DNA of 64,000 nt from Flavobacterium aquidurense (GCF_001404985.1 NZ_JRLF01000014.1:186001-250000), one strand, 5' to 3'. Numbered from the stretch's first letter, positions 31,737-41,994 are shown. The notes: generated by a model not told the origin, from the letters alone. Translations and numbers: made by a program.

Positions 31737-32336
31737 TTAATAGGTAATCTTTCTATTTCGTTTATTTAAATAATAATGCCAAAGCAAATATGTCGCATAA
31801 GAGCGATACGGACTCCATTGTTGTGCATGAATTTCCATTTCGGATTTATCGTGAATATTAAGCAATTCTTTGATCGTATTTATAACTGCAATATCACCTA
31901 ACGGAATTAAATCTGGTTCCTGAAGACAGAACATTAAGTAAATATCGATAGTCCAATTTCCAATTCCTTTTAATTTAATAAGTTCTTCTCTAACCTCTTT
32001 TGCTGATTTTGAAGCTAAACTTTCAATGTCAAGTTCTTTATTTAAAACAGCATCAGCCAGAATTTTAATATATTTTGTTTTCTGACGACTTACTCCAAGC
32101 TTTCTAAATTCTTCATCTGATAAAACCGACATGGTTTGTGGGGCACAAGTCGTATAAGTTTTGATTTTTAAGAAGGTGGCTTTCGCCGAATCTATCGAAA
32201 CTTGCTGTTCAAGTATCAGTAATACTAAAGTTTCGAAACCTTGCGGACGTTTGGGGATTTGAGGCAATCCATACTTCTCGATGATTTCCTGAAATATTGG
32301 ATTTTTAGTCGATAAAAAATCAATAGCTTCTTGCAT
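31737..32336 (-). CDS. DNA-3-methyladenine glycosylase, AlkA-like (HhH-GPD)
   Basis: Base-excision repair glycosylase, 199 aa. The helix-hairpin-helix is LIKLKGIGNWTIDIYLMF, followed by the catalytic-aspartate segment PLGDIAVINTIKEL. The early segment RPQGFETLVLLILEQQVSIDSAKATF matches the AlkA-type core. It lacks the Cys ligands of Fe-S members. The short length indicates only the HhH-GPD domain without the AlkA N-terminal domain. Confidence 0.9.
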   Translation of the reverse strand: MQEAIDFLSTKNPIFQEIIEKYGLPQIPKRPQGFETLVLLILEQQVSIDSAKATFLKIKTYTTCAPQTMSVLSDEEFRKLGVSRQKTKYIKILADAVLNKELDIESLASKSAKEVREELIKLKGIGNWTIDIYLMFCLQEPDLIPLGDIAVINTIKELLNIHDKSEMEIHAQQWSPYRSYATYLLWHYYLNKRNRKITY

Positions 32337-32386
32337 AATTAGGAGTTTAGCTCTAATTACAAAAGTACATTATCTATTTTATTATT

Positions 32387-33439
32387 TTATCCTGATATAT
32401 ATTTACCATAAGGCAATTTATTTATAGAATATATAACCACAGTAGAAATTAATAGACAAATTAAAGTTACTAAAGGAATTGCAAATAAAGGATTTATAAA
32501 ATCATAATCTATTTTAATTGCCCACATGAATCGTAAAATTAAAATGTGTACCAAGTAAATGCCATAACTGTATTTACTAATAAAATTACTGATTTTTAGC
32601 ATTATCGGATTAGAGATTTCTAAATTCTTAAAAAAAAGAAAAAGGCCAACACAAACCATTAAAACATTTAAGGTATCGTAATCATAAAAATATCCCTCAA
32701 AATTATTGTTGTCGTGAGATAAAAAATAGGTTCCAAATATTGTAATACTGACTCCAATAAGGATTAGAAAGAGGGCAATCACATTCATTATGCTCTTGCT
32801 ATAAGTAAAAGACTTAATTGACAAATAATATCCTAAAACTAAATATCCAATAAACCCCGAGAAATAGGTTAAATCGATATTAATTCTGAATCTGCATAAT
32901 AATGGCTGATTGATAAATAAAGTAAAAATCCATATGGATATAAAATATAAGATTTCTTTTTCCGTAGCGTTTTGAATCCATTTACTTATGATAGGTACAA
33001 ATAGATATATCCCAATAATCATATAAATATACCAGAGATGATAGGAACTGCCATTTAGTAATAGATGAATTACCCATTCGATAATTTCGAAAAAAGACAT
33101 TTCATGACCTGCAGCAATATTATCATTTACTGCAAACATTGCATAAACAAAGCTCCAAAATAGGAAAGGTAAAACTATTCGTGAAAATCTTTTTTTAAGG
33201 AATTCGTTTAATTCATATGTTCTGCTTAACATCAATACTCCGGTTAGCATCACAAATACAGGTACACAAAAACGCGCTAAACTATCATAAACATTCCCTG
33301 TGGACCAAACAAAATTCGAGACATAACCATATTGATATAAAATCTCCGCTGTAACATGTACAAGAATTACACTAATCGTCGCTACAACCCTTAGATTAGT
33401 TGTCCAGCTCATTTTATTACCCACTTGGTTTTCACTCAT
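32387..33439 (-). CDS. Acyltransferase family 3 membrane protein
   Basis: Integral membrane acyltransferase (OafA/acyltransferase-3 family), 350 aa with about ten hydrophobic segments. The family histidine is in helix 1 (VVATISVILVHVTAEIL), and RFCVPVFVMLTGVLMLSR and FLKKRFSRIVLPFLFWS match the family loops. It probably transfers acetyl or other acyl groups onto surface glycans or lipids. The substrate is not predictable. It stands alone between the glycosylase and DUF5686 genes. Confidence 0.88.
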   Translation of the reverse strand: MSENQVGNKMSWTTNLRVVATISVILVHVTAEILYQYGYVSNFVWSTGNVYDSLARFCVPVFVMLTGVLMLSRTYELNEFLKKRFSRIVLPFLFWSFVYAMFAVNDNIAAGHEMSFFEIIEWVIHLLLNGSSYHLWYIYMIIGIYLFVPIISKWIQNATEKEILYFISIWIFTLFINQPLLCRFRINIDLTYFSGFIGYLVLGYYLSIKSFTYSKSIMNVIALFLILIGVSITIFGTYFLSHDNNNFEGYFYDYDTLNVLMVCVGLFLFFKNLEISNPIMLKISNFISKYSYGIYLVHILILRFMWAIKIDYDFINPLFAIPLVTLICLLISTVVIYSINKLPYGKYISG

Positions 33440-33490
33440 AAAATATTATTGGTTAATTATAATTATGAAAGCGAAGAATCTAAATGATGT

Positions 33491-35992
33491 TTAGAAATAA
33501 AATCCAAAAGATCCTTTTACTGCAAATTTATTGGCATCCGGAGTATTTAAGTAACTGCCTCTCCAGGAGAAATCAATACGGAAAACTTTAAAGATATTTC
33601 CAATTCCGGCATTATATTCCCAATACACATTTTCTGGTGCATTATAAGGTTGATCTGATGCGTTTATTGCTCTATTTGCGTTTGAAATTGTTCCGTAAAC
33701 TCCTTTTACACCAATGAATTCTCTCCAGTTTAGTTTTCTCATAAATGGAACTCTGGCAAATAATCTTCCGCCAAAATCATGATTCCATTGTAAAGTAGTA
33801 TACTGATCTGTAATAAATTCGTAGAAGTTTAAGTTACTAAACGTATTCTCTATCGTAAAATAAGTCTGGTTACCCGGAATTACGCTCATTAATCCTAACG
33901 GAATTGTTCCAAAGGTTTTCCCGGTTTCAAGGATAATATTTGATCGCCCTAATGGTCCAATAATAATAGGCTGTTTGTAGAATAATTGTATTTTCTCGTA
34001 AGCAAAATCACTTTGCATAACTCCTTTAAGTCCATAACTAAAATTAACGAAGAAGTGGCTAAATGGGCTATCTACAAGATCTCTTTCTACTCCAAAACCA
34101 ATCGTTTTACGTTTTGGCATAAGTTCAAACTGTACATTAGCTTCAAACTGTTTTACTGCACTTTGTATTACACCTGCAGGATTTACGGGCGTTGGCAAAG
34201 TCGTATAATAATCTAAACTAAAAGTTGGTGATGCCGATTCTAATGTTCTGTACGAAATACCGGCCTGAACAACAAAGTTTTTTATGGGCTCCATTTCTAC
34301 AGAAACATTGCTCAAATTAATATTGGTTAGTTTTCCGTTACTTCCTGTTGTAAACAACGCCGAAGAAGCAAAACTTCGTCCTAAAATATCATTTGTTGTG
34401 GTTAAACTTGCACCAATTTGCTCGATATCACGCCTGTTCCCTCCGGAGATAATTACACGTTTTTTCTTGTCGACCATCCATTTTCCTGAAACTCCGTATT
34501 TGAATTTATTATCATCAAATCCGTAAGCAGTATAGGCTTGTACACGCCATGGATCATTTGGTCCAAAATAAGTTCTTCCTCCTACTCTTAACCTCAATCC
34601 TTCTACTTCATTATATCCAAATGTGGAAAAAATAGGACCGTAGTCGAAATTTTTAAATTCTACATAACCACTTCCTAAAATAGAAACTAAATTATAAAGT
34701 TGTTTAAATCGCTTGACTGTCTGCAAAGTATCCAGCATTTTATAAATACCTGCTTCATCTTTATTTAATTTCTCAAAACGATTTTCTTCCCAAAATTCTG
34801 CCGGTCGTTCATAAACAGCGTTGTCTATAAAATTGACTTCTTCTTTATAAAATTTCTCCGGTTTTTGAAGATTAAATTTATGGTTACGGTACAAAGTTGT
34901 TCTTTTACCATAAACACCCTTAGATTTTTCTTTTTTATTCAAAGCAAAATCAGACATCATATAATCGCGGGTCAATAGAAAAACAGAATCATTTTCTACT
35001 TCAAATTCCTGCTCTATATAAATATCTTTTACCCAGTTAATATTGGCGCTTTTAGTAACGCCCATATTAATTTTCTTAATCGCAAAAGTGGTGTCGTTTA
35101 CCCAAAAATCTCCTTTAAAAGTTAATTCGTTTTTACGTCTTGGGTAAAATACAATATTATAGCACCATTTTTTATCGATGTACGCACTGTCTTTCAACAC
35201 ATAATTATAAACATCGATTCCGGTTTTTGACAGCGGACTTGTAAAGCTTTTATCAAAAAATGTAAGGTGATTGTCGTAGATATTATAATCTGAATAAAGA
35301 TCCTTGACAAATGATAAAATCTGTTGATTTCCGTTGAAACCGGATGTTTTACTTCCGTTCAGATTTTCTTTTACTTTCTTTAATTTATTATCGCCATAAA
35401 CATCATAAACAGATTCATTGATGAAGATTGGCAAATACGTTTTTCCGGTAACATCTGAAGTATCAACATGATTAAATACAAACTCCATTCCTTTAAAGAG
35501 TTTGTTTTTCATAAAAGCACTATCGATTGTGTTCATATCAAACTCAACTTTCTCGTACTTTTGCATTTGATATTGGTTAAATTGGTAAAGACCGTTTTTA
35601 CGTTTTCTTTCCCAAATTTTTCTCAATATATCCAATGCCGGATTATTTTTCTTAGAAGTCTTTCCGGTAAAGATTACAACTTCATTAAGCGCTTCGGCTT
35701 CTCCCAGGATAATTTTAAAATCATAATTTACAGCCTTTTCCAATGGAACTTCCTTATCTGAAAATCCTGCAGATGTAACTAATAAAGCCGTATAGGTATT
35801 TGGTGATTCCAGATAAAAACGTCCGTCTTCATTAGACACTATTCCGGTATTCGAACCTTTAAAAACAACATTTGCGAAAGGTATTGGCTGATTAGATTTA
35901 TCCAAAACAATTCCGCTCACTTTCGTTTGTGCAGTAGCAATATTTGCAAGCGCAAATACAAAAAATAGGCTGAGTAAAATTATTTTTTTCAT
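33491..35992 (-). CDS. DUF5686 and carboxypeptidase-like regulatory domain protein
   Basis: Outer-membrane-type protein, 833 aa. Signal peptide (MKKIILLSLFFVFALANIATAQ), a carboxypeptidase-D regulatory-like domain (residues about 25-105, KVSGIVLDKSNQPIPFANVVF, SNEDGRFYL), then the DUF5686 region (NPALDILRKIWERKRKNG, WCYNIVFYPRRKNELTFKG) and a C-terminal barrel ending FAVKGSFGFYF. Function unknown; common in Bacteroidota. It is transcribed alone. Confidence 0.9.
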   Translation of the reverse strand: MKKIILLSLFFVFALANIATAQTKVSGIVLDKSNQPIPFANVVFKGSNTGIVSNEDGRFYLESPNTYTALLVTSAGFSDKEVPLEKAVNYDFKIILGEAEALNEVVIFTGKTSKKNNPALDILRKIWERKRKNGLYQFNQYQMQKYEKVEFDMNTIDSAFMKNKLFKGMEFVFNHVDTSDVTGKTYLPIFINESVYDVYGDNKLKKVKENLNGSKTSGFNGNQQILSFVKDLYSDYNIYDNHLTFFDKSFTSPLSKTGIDVYNYVLKDSAYIDKKWCYNIVFYPRRKNELTFKGDFWVNDTTFAIKKINMGVTKSANINWVKDIYIEQEFEVENDSVFLLTRDYMMSDFALNKKEKSKGVYGKRTTLYRNHKFNLQKPEKFYKEEVNFIDNAVYERPAEFWEENRFEKLNKDEAGIYKMLDTLQTVKRFKQLYNLVSILGSGYVEFKNFDYGPIFSTFGYNEVEGLRLRVGGRTYFGPNDPWRVQAYTAYGFDDNKFKYGVSGKWMVDKKKRVIISGGNRRDIEQIGASLTTTNDILGRSFASSALFTTGSNGKLTNINLSNVSVEMEPIKNFVVQAGISYRTLESASPTFSLDYYTTLPTPVNPAGVIQSAVKQFEANVQFELMPKRKTIGFGVERDLVDSPFSHFFVNFSYGLKGVMQSDFAYEKIQLFYKQPIIIGPLGRSNIILETGKTFGTIPLGLMSVIPGNQTYFTIENTFSNLNFYEFITDQYTTLQWNHDFGGRLFARVPFMRKLNWREFIGVKGVYGTISNANRAINASDQPYNAPENVYWEYNAGIGNIFKVFRIDFSWRGSYLNTPDANKFAVKGSFGFYF

Positions 35993-36000
35993 AATCTGGC

Positions 36001-36040
36001 AAAAAAAAACTTCATCAATTAATATGACTGATGAAGTTTT
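36001..36040 (-). terminator. Terminator after pdhB
   Basis: A 10-bp stem AACTTCATCA/TGATGAAGTT with an 11-base loop and a U tract on the minus strand. Confidence 0.85.
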
Positions 36041-36059
36041 ATAAGTATCGTTTAATTTA

Positions 36060-37037
36060 CTATTTGTACATTACTTTCTTTACTGCTTTTACTACATCAG
36101 CTGCATTTGGCAACCAGTCTTTTAGTAAAACAGGAGAGTAAGGTGCAGGTGTATCTGCAGTTGTAATACGTTGAATTGGCGCATCAAGAAAATCAAAAGC
36201 TTGTTCCTGAACGATATATGTAATTTCAGATGAAATACTGGCAAATGGCCATGCTTCTTCTAAAATCACTAAACGGTTTGTTTTTTTAACAGATTTCAGG
36301 ATAGCATCTTTATCCATTGGACGAACTGTTCTTAAATCGATAATTTCACATGAAATACCTTCTTTTTCTAATTCATCAGCAGCAATAAAAGCTTCTTTGA
36401 TAATTTTACCAAAAGAAACAATAGTTACATCTTTACCTTCACGTTTAACATCAGCAACTCCTAACGGAATCGTGTATTCTCCGTCCGGCACTTCACCTTT
36501 ATCACCATACATTTGCTCAGATTCCATAAAAATTACAGGATCATTATCACGAATTGCAGATTTTAAAAGTCCTTTTGCATCATAAGGAGTCGAAGGCACA
36601 ACAACTTTAAGACCAGGAGTATTTGCAAACCAGTTTTCTAAAGCTTGTGAGTGAGTAGCTCCTAATTGACCTGCAGAAGCAGTTGGTCCACGAAAAACGA
36701 TAGGCACATTAAATTGTCCTCCTGTCATTTGACGCATTTTAGCAGCGTTATTTATAATTTGATCAATACCTACTAAACAGAAGTTGAAAGTCATGTACTC
36801 CACAATAGGACGACAACCGTTCATAGCTGATCCTACTGCAATTCCTGTAAAACCAAGTTCAGCAATTGGAGTATCAATTACTCTTTTTTCGCCAAACTCA
36901 GCAAGCATTCCTTTTGAAGCTTTATATGCTCCGTTGTATTCTGCAACTTCTTCGCCCATTAAATATATGGATTCATCGTGACGCATTTCTTCGCTCATCG
37001 CTTCGCAAATGGCCTCTCTAAATTGTATTGTTCTCAT
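36060..37037 (-). CDS. pdhB: Pyruvate dehydrogenase E1 component, beta subunit
   Basis: Beta subunit of the E1 enzyme that decarboxylates pyruvate for acetyl-CoA, 325 aa, full length. Family motifs: MRTIQFREAICEAMSEEM, VYLMGEEVAEYNGAYKASKG, DTPIAELGFTGIAVGSAM, RGPTASAGQLGATHSQALENW, and VLEEAWPFASISSEI. The alpha subunit and E2 are not in this window. A minus-strand TATTTTTG at 37069-37076 is a candidate -7 element, 32 bases upstream of the ATG. Confidence 0.95.
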   Translation of the reverse strand: MRTIQFREAICEAMSEEMRHDESIYLMGEEVAEYNGAYKASKGMLAEFGEKRVIDTPIAELGFTGIAVGSAMNGCRPIVEYMTFNFCLVGIDQIINNAAKMRQMTGGQFNVPIVFRGPTASAGQLGATHSQALENWFANTPGLKVVVPSTPYDAKGLLKSAIRDNDPVIFMESEQMYGDKGEVPDGEYTIPLGVADVKREGKDVTIVSFGKIIKEAFIAADELEKEGISCEIIDLRTVRPMDKDAILKSVKKTNRLVILEEAWPFASISSEITYIVQEQAFDFLDAPIQRITTADTPAPYSPVLLKDWLPNAADVVKAVKKVMYK

Positions 37038-37526
37038 ATTTATATTGTATGTTGAATTTTCTGAAGAGCAAAAATAAATATTTTAAATAACTTAAAAGCA
37101 TAAATTAGATTTAAAATCACATGAACTTCCTCCTGCCTTGTGCTTTTAACTTTTTAAAAATTATTGTGATATTTACGAAATCGATATAATAGCAAGTTTT
37201 AATTATCAAAATGCTTATTTTACAAATTCAGCTCTTTTTGTTTAATTCTAAAATTAACAGAATTATCTCTCTAAACGAAACAATGGGCAAAGCAGTATAA
37301 ATCAGCCTAAATTTAACAGTTGTCCAGACTCCCCAATTTGCAAAATTACTAAGAATCAGTACAAATGAATGAATTATTTATTTTAGTTTGCAACAAAAAG
37401 AGTTCTAAATTTCAGAATCTGCGAAATCGTAATAGTTTTTAAAAAATATTATGCGTGCATAGTATATTATTCCGATTTTAATTTCTAAATTTGTAAAAGC
37501 ATATTATAAATATAAAATATATACTT
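37038..37526. other. Divergent intergenic region pdhB / etfB
   Basis: This 489-base AT-rich gap holds the two divergent promoters: TATTTTTG on the minus strand at 37069-37076 for pdhB and TAAATTTG on the plus strand at 37486-37493 for etfB, neither with a clear TTG at -33. I see no ORF, strong hairpin or RNA motif in the middle. Confidence 0.5.
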
Positions 37527-38273
37527 ATGAAAATATTAGTTTGCATCAGCCACGTGCCTGATACTACTTCAAAAATTAACTTCTCCAATGGTGACTCAGA
37601 ATTCGATACCAACGGTGTACAATATGTAATTAATCCTAATGACGAGTTTGGTTTGACACGTGCTATCTGGTTTCAGGAACAACAAGGCGCTACTGTAACA
37701 GTAGTAAATGTTGGAGGCCCTGATACTGAACCAACTTTGCGTAAAGCATTGGCAATTGGTGCAAATGAAGCAATTCGTGTAAATGCTAACCCAACTGATG
37801 GTTTTTTTGTTGCAAAACAACTTGCTGAAGTAATTAAAAACGGAGGTTACGATTTGGTAATTGCAGGAAAAGAATCTCTTGATTATAATGGAGGAATGGT
37901 TCCCGGAATGATCGCAGGAATTACAGGGTCTAACTTTTTAAACTCTTGTACCTCTATTACTGTTGATGGTAATAATGTAAAAGCGGTTCGTGAAATTGAT
38001 GGCGGAAAAGAAACTGTAAGCACTACTTTACCTTTAATAATTGGTGGTCAAAAAGGCCTTGTTGAAGAAAAAGATCTTCGTATCCCAAACATGAGAGGAA
38101 TTATGACTGCAAGAACAAAAGCACTTACTATTCTTGAGCCAGTTGATGCTCCTGTAAATACAAAAGCAGTGAAATTTGAAAAACCAGCTCCTAAATCAGC
38201 AGTAAAATTAGTTTCTCCTGACAATTTAGATGAGTTAGTTAATTTATTACACAACGAAGCGAAAGTAATCTAG
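37527..38273 (+). CDS. etfB: Electron transfer flavoprotein, beta subunit
   Basis: Small subunit of the flavoprotein that carries electrons from acyl-CoA dehydrogenases to the quinone pool, 248 aa. Motifs: MKILVCISHVPDTTSKI, QYVINPNDEFGLTRAI, VIAGKESLDYNGGMVPGMIAG (AMP-binding region), and IPNMRGIMTARTKAL. Paired with etfA 104 bases downstream. Confidence 0.95.
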   Translation: MKILVCISHVPDTTSKINFSNGDSEFDTNGVQYVINPNDEFGLTRAIWFQEQQGATVTVVNVGGPDTEPTLRKALAIGANEAIRVNANPTDGFFVAKQLAEVIKNGGYDLVIAGKESLDYNGGMVPGMIAGITGSNFLNSCTSITVDGNNVKAVREIDGGKETVSTTLPLIIGGQKGLVEEKDLRIPNMRGIMTARTKALTILEPVDAPVNTKAVKFEKPAPKSAVKLVSPDNLDELVNLLHNEAKVI

Positions 38274-38280
38274 TAATCAG

Positions 38281-38345
38281 TTTTCAGTCGCAGTTTTCAG
38301 TTTAACACACTTGAAACCTGACCCGAGAGCTTCGCTCGAACAGGC
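38281..38345. repeat. Repeat-rich gap between etfB and etfA
   Basis: The phrase CAGTTTTCAGT occurs twice (near 38279 and 38293), followed by the hairpin GCTTCGC-TCGAACAG-GCGAAGC (about 38329-38350). The CAGTTTTCAG unit also builds the hairpin before accD at 48981-49024. Confidence 0.5.
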
Positions 38346-38377
38346 GAAGCAAACTTTAAACTTTTAAACAAAAAAAT

Positions 38378-39346
38378 ATGTCAATATTAATATATGCAGA
38401 ATCTGCAGAAGGAAAATTTAAAAAAGTTGCTTTTGAACTAGCTTCTTACGCTAAAAAAGTAGCTGAATCATTAGGGACAACGGTTACAGCTTTAACAGTA
38501 AACGTTAGCGATGTAAGCGAATTATCTAAATACGGAGTTGATAAAGTACTTAAAGTAACCAACGATAAATTAGCAGGTTTTACAGCTAAGGCTTACGCCG
38601 ATGTTATCAAGCAAGCTGCTGAAAAAGAAGGAACAAAAGTAGTATTACTTTCTTCGACTACAGATAGTATTTATCTTTCATCATTAGTTGCAGTAGCTTT
38701 AAATGCTGGTTTCGCTTCTAACGTTGTTGGATTACCAGTTAGCACTTCTCCTTTTCAGGTAAAAAGAAATGCTTTCTCAAACAAAGCTTTCAACATTACT
38801 GAAATCAGTACAGATGTAAAAGTTCTTGGATTAGCTAAAAACTCTTACGGAATTTTTGAAAGTGCAGGATCTGCAACCGAAGAAGATTTTAATCCGTCAA
38901 TTGGCGACAATGATTTTGGAGTAAAAGTAGAATCTGTTGAGAAAGTAAGCGGAAAAGTATCTATCGCGGATGCTGATATCGTAGTTTCTGGCGGACGTGG
39001 ATTAAAAGGTCCGGAAAACTGGGGATTAGTTGAAGATCTAGCAGCGGTATTAGGTGCTGCAACAGCATGTTCTAAACCGGTTTCTGATTTAGGATGGAGA
39101 CCTCACAGTGAACACGTTGGACAAACAGGAAAACCTGTTGCTACAAATTTATATATTGCAATAGGAATCTCTGGTGCAATTCAGCATATTGCGGGTATCA
39201 ACTCATCAAAAGTAAAAGTGGTTATCAACAATGACCCTGAAGCTCCTTTCTTTAAAGTAGCAGATTACGGGGTGGTTGGGGATGCTTTTGAAATTGTTCC
39301 TAAATTAATTGAGAAATTAAAAGCTTTCAAAGCACAACATTCTTAA
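38378..39346 (+). CDS. etfA: Electron transfer flavoprotein, alpha subunit
   Basis: Large ETF subunit, 322 aa, binding FAD in its C-terminal domain: VVSGGRGLKGPENWGLVEDLA, SDLGWRPHSEHVGQTGKPV, and ISGAIQHIAGINSSK...INNDPEAPFF are the canonical FAD motifs. Works with EtfB in fatty-acid and amino-acid oxidation. A strong terminator follows. Confidence 0.96.
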   Translation: MSILIYAESAEGKFKKVAFELASYAKKVAESLGTTVTALTVNVSDVSELSKYGVDKVLKVTNDKLAGFTAKAYADVIKQAAEKEGTKVVLLSSTTDSIYLSSLVAVALNAGFASNVVGLPVSTSPFQVKRNAFSNKAFNITEISTDVKVLGLAKNSYGIFESAGSATEEDFNPSIGDNDFGVKVESVEKVSGKVSIADADIVVSGGRGLKGPENWGLVEDLAAVLGAATACSKPVSDLGWRPHSEHVGQTGKPVATNLYIAIGISGAIQHIAGINSSKVKVVINNDPEAPFFKVADYGVVGDAFEIVPKLIEKLKAFKAQHS

Positions 39347-39372
39347 TTTAAAAATCCTATAAAAATATAGCT

Positions 39373-39418
39373 GCCTAAAAACAAGATAATCGTATCTTTG
39401 TTTTAGGTGGCTTTTTTG
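39373..39418 (+). terminator. Terminator after etfA
   Basis: Long stem GCCTAAAAACAAGATA / TATCTTTGTTTTAGGTGGC with a short ATCG loop, then TTTTTT. Confidence 0.85.
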
Positions 39419-39509
39419 TTCCATATTTTTTGATTAAAATTGCACCTTTATTTTCCAATCAAAAAAAGTATTAAAATGAGGCATTAATTGCCCTTTTTTA
39501 CCCACATAT

Positions 39510-40133
39510 ATGAGTCTAGTAAAATTATCCATAAAAGGAATTTCATACAGTCAAACTCAAAATGGCGCTTATGCCTTAATTTTGAATGAAGTTGATGGCG
39601 AAAGAAAATTACCAATTGTTATTGGCGCTTTTGAAGCCCAGTCAATTGCTATTGCTTTAGAAAAAGAGATTAAACCTCCACGCCCGCTAACACACGATCT
39701 ATTTAAAAACTTTGCAGAAAGATTTGATATTGTCGTAAAACAAGTGATTATTCACAAACTTGTTGACGGTGTTTTTTATTCCAGTTTAATTTGTGAAAGA
39801 GATAAAATCGAAGAAATTATTGATGCGAGAACTTCTGATGCAATTGCGTTAGCGCTACGCTTCAACGCTCCGATTTTTACTTATAAAAACATTTTAGACA
39901 AAGCAGGTATTTATTTAAAATCAAATACTGCCGAGACAGATCAGGGTTCTCAGGAAATTGATGATGTACTTTCTAATCCGGAAACTTTTGGCCATGAAGA
40001 AGAAAGCAATCAATCCGGTGATGTGTATGCCAAACATAGTTTACAGGAACTGAATGAGCTTTTAGATCAGGCTGTTTCTCAGGAAGATTATGAAAAAGCA
40101 GCTAAAATCAGAGACGAAATCTCAAAAAGATAA
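39510..40133 (+). CDS. Bifunctional nuclease domain protein with UVR motif
   Basis: A 207-aa protein. The bifunctional nuclease (BFN/DUF151) domain spans residues about 1-135 (GAYALILNEVDGERKLPIVIGAFEAQSIAIALE, RPLTHDLFKNFAERF, DARTSDAIALALRFNAPIFT). The C-terminal UVR helix pair is HSLQELNELLDQAVSQEDYEKAAKIRDEI, resembling the UvrB-UvrC interaction motif. DNase and RNase activities are reported for the family; the cellular role here is unknown. Confidence 0.92.
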   Translation: MSLVKLSIKGISYSQTQNGAYALILNEVDGERKLPIVIGAFEAQSIAIALEKEIKPPRPLTHDLFKNFAERFDIVVKQVIIHKLVDGVFYSSLICERDKIEEIIDARTSDAIALALRFNAPIFTYKNILDKAGIYLKSNTAETDQGSQEIDDVLSNPETFGHEEESNQSGDVYAKHSLQELNELLDQAVSQEDYEKAAKIRDEISKR

Positions 40134-40200
40134 TTTTAAGGCTATAGGCATTAGGCTACAAGCTTAAACGCAAAATACAAAACACAAGCTTAAAGCAATC

Positions 40201-41052
40201 ATGAAGCAATATTTAGATTTAGTACAACATGTTTTAGAAAACGGTTGTCAAAAAGGAGATAGAACAGGAACAGGAACCAAAAGTGTTTTTGGCTACCAAA
40301 TGCGTTTTGATTTAAGCGAAGGTTTCCCAATGGTGACCACCAAAAAATTACACTTAAAATCTATTATTTACGAATTGCTTTGGTTCTTAAAAGGAGACAC
40401 AAACATAAAATATCTTCAGGAAAACGGAGTAAAAATCTGGGATGCTTGGGCAGATTCTAATGGAGATTTAGGACCTGTTTACGGACATCAATGGCGTAAT
40501 TGGAATAGCGAAGAAATTGATCAGATCTCTGAATTGATTACAGAACTAAAAACGAACCCAAACAGCCGAAGAATGTTAGTTTCGGCTTGGAATCCATCGG
40601 TTTTACCGGATACAAAAAAGTCATTTGAAGAAAATGTAGCCAATAATAAAGCTGCTTTACCTCCATGTCATGCCTTTTTTCAGTTTTATGTAAGTAGTCC
40701 TGATCCTGAAAAAGGAGAAACAAAAGGAAAATTATCCTGCCAATTGTATCAACGAAGCGCTGATATATTTTTAGGAGTTCCGTTTAATATTGCTTCTTAC
40801 GCATTATTAACAATGATGATTGCTCAGGTTTGCGAATTAGAATACGGCGAATTCATCCACACATTTGGAGACGCACATATTTACAACAATCATTTTGAAC
40901 AATTAGAATTGCAATTAACACGTGCCCCTAAGCCATTACCAAAAATGATCTTAAATCCGGAGATCAAAAATATTTTTGATTTTGACTATAATGATTTCAC
41001 ACTTGTTGATTATGAACCTCATGCGGGAATAAAAGGAAGTGTTGCTGTATAA
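40201..41052 (+). CDS. thyA: Thymidylate synthase
   Basis: Makes dTMP from dUMP using methylenetetrahydrofolate, 283 aa. Motifs: [21 protein letters not shown], the dUMP-binding arginines in [14 protein letters not shown], the catalytic cysteine in [12 protein letters not shown], and [26 protein letters not shown] short insertion after the catalytic site ([12 protein letters not shown]) is present. folA, which regenerates its folate product, is 0.9 kb downstream. Confidence 0.97.
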   Translation: MKQYLDLVQHVLENGCQKGDRTGTGTKSVFGYQMRFDLSEGFPMVTTKKLHLKSIIYELLWFLKGDTNIKYLQENGVKIWDAWADSNGDLGPVYGHQWRNWNSEEIDQISELITELKTNPNSRRMLVSAWNPSVLPDTKKSFEENVANNKAALPPCHAFFQFYVSSPDPEKGETKGKLSCQLYQRSADIFLGVPFNIASYALLTMMIAQVCELEYGEFIHTFGDAHIYNNHFEQLELQLTRAPKPLPKMILNPEIKNIFDFDYNDFTLVDYEPHAGIKGSVAV

Positions 41053-41058
41053 ATTATA

Positions 41059-41094
41059 AAAAAATCCGCTTAATGAATTAAGCGGATTTTTTTA
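41059..41094. terminator. Bidirectional terminator thyA / CBM48 gene
   Basis: Stem AAATCCGCTT/AAGCGGATTT with short loop and A/T runs on both sides, between convergent genes. Confidence 0.88.
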
Positions 41095-41103
41095 TAGTTT
41101 CAG

Positions 41104-41400
41104 TTACACAACCAATACACTATTTTCACTTCCGGCAAAATCATTCCATTTATATGAATCTGCCTCCGGATCATTAACATAACTTCCATCAATTACGTAT
41201 TTAAACTCGTAAATTGCATCTTTAACCAAGTCATAAGTAGCTTTAAAAGTACCGTTTTTTAACTTACTCAAAGTTCCTTCTTCAATATTCCAGTTGTTAA
41301 AATCACCAACAACCGCCGCCGAACTTGCGTCTTTAGCATCTATAGAGAATGTTACTTTACAAACCGGCTTTGTTTTAATAAATTGTTTCTTTAAAGACAT
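41104..41400 (-). CDS. Glycogen-binding / isoamylase early set (CBM48-type) domain protein
   Basis: A 98-aa single-domain protein: KVTFSIDAKDASSAAVVGDFNNWN then GTFKATYDLVKDAIYEFKYVIDGSYVNDPEADSYKWNDFAGSENSVL is the typical AMPK/CBM48 carbohydrate-binding fold (GDFNNW, YEFKYVIDG, ND). No catalytic domain is attached. It may bind alpha-glucans. Stand-alone versions are known in Bacteroidota. Confidence 0.9.
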   Translation of the reverse strand: MSLKKQFIKTKPVCKVTFSIDAKDASSAAVVGDFNNWNIEEGTLSKLKNGTFKATYDLVKDAIYEFKYVIDGSYVNDPEADSYKWNDFAGSENSVLVV

Positions 41401-41637
41401 AACTATTTAGTTTTTAGATTTATAGACTAAATTACAGAAATTCACATGAACTTTTGATATCTTCACATCCGATTTGTGATTATATCAAAAACGATTTATG
41501 TTTTTAGCTATATCAATAAATAAAACCCCTTAAAATTTTGAATTTAAAACTCCATGCTTATTTTAGACGAAATATTCGAGAATCTAAATAGGGTGATTAC
41601 AAAATAAATTTTAACTTTATAACCTCATTTAAATCTT

Positions 41638-41982
41638 ATGGAAAAAGAAGTGCACGAACAATACGAATATGCCCGAAGAAGACTTAGACAAAAAAAAATC
41701 CTGTATTTTCATTTTGTACTTTTTCTGCTAGGAAGTCTATTTATATTTATTGCCAATAGATTTTTTGGTTTTGGGGCTAATACAGAACAGAATTGGTGTA
41801 TTTGGGCTATCACAATATGGTTCTTTATCTTTATTTTGCATTTTATAAAGGTATATATCACAGACAGGTTCATGAACAAAAAATGGGAAAGAGAACAAAT
41901 TGACCGACTTGTTGCTTTGCAGCAAAAAAGAATTAGTCAATTAGAATCCAGATTAAATGAGGATACTGAAAATAAAATTTAG
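41638..41982 (+). CDS. 2TM domain-containing protein
   Basis: A 114-aa protein with a basic N-terminus (YEYARRRLRQKKILYFHF), two membrane helices (LFLLGSLFIFIANRFF and WCIWAITIWFFIFILHFIKVYI), and a coiled-coil-like C-terminus (REQIDRLVALQQKRISQLESRL). This is the 2TM domain family layout; function unknown. It is 12 bases upstream of folA, so co-transcribed. Confidence 0.88.
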   Translation: MEKEVHEQYEYARRRLRQKKILYFHFVLFLLGSLFIFIANRFFGFGANTEQNWCIWAITIWFFIFILHFIKVYITDRFMNKKWEREQIDRLVALQQKRISQLESRLNEDTENKI

Positions 41983-41994
41983 TTTTAGAATACC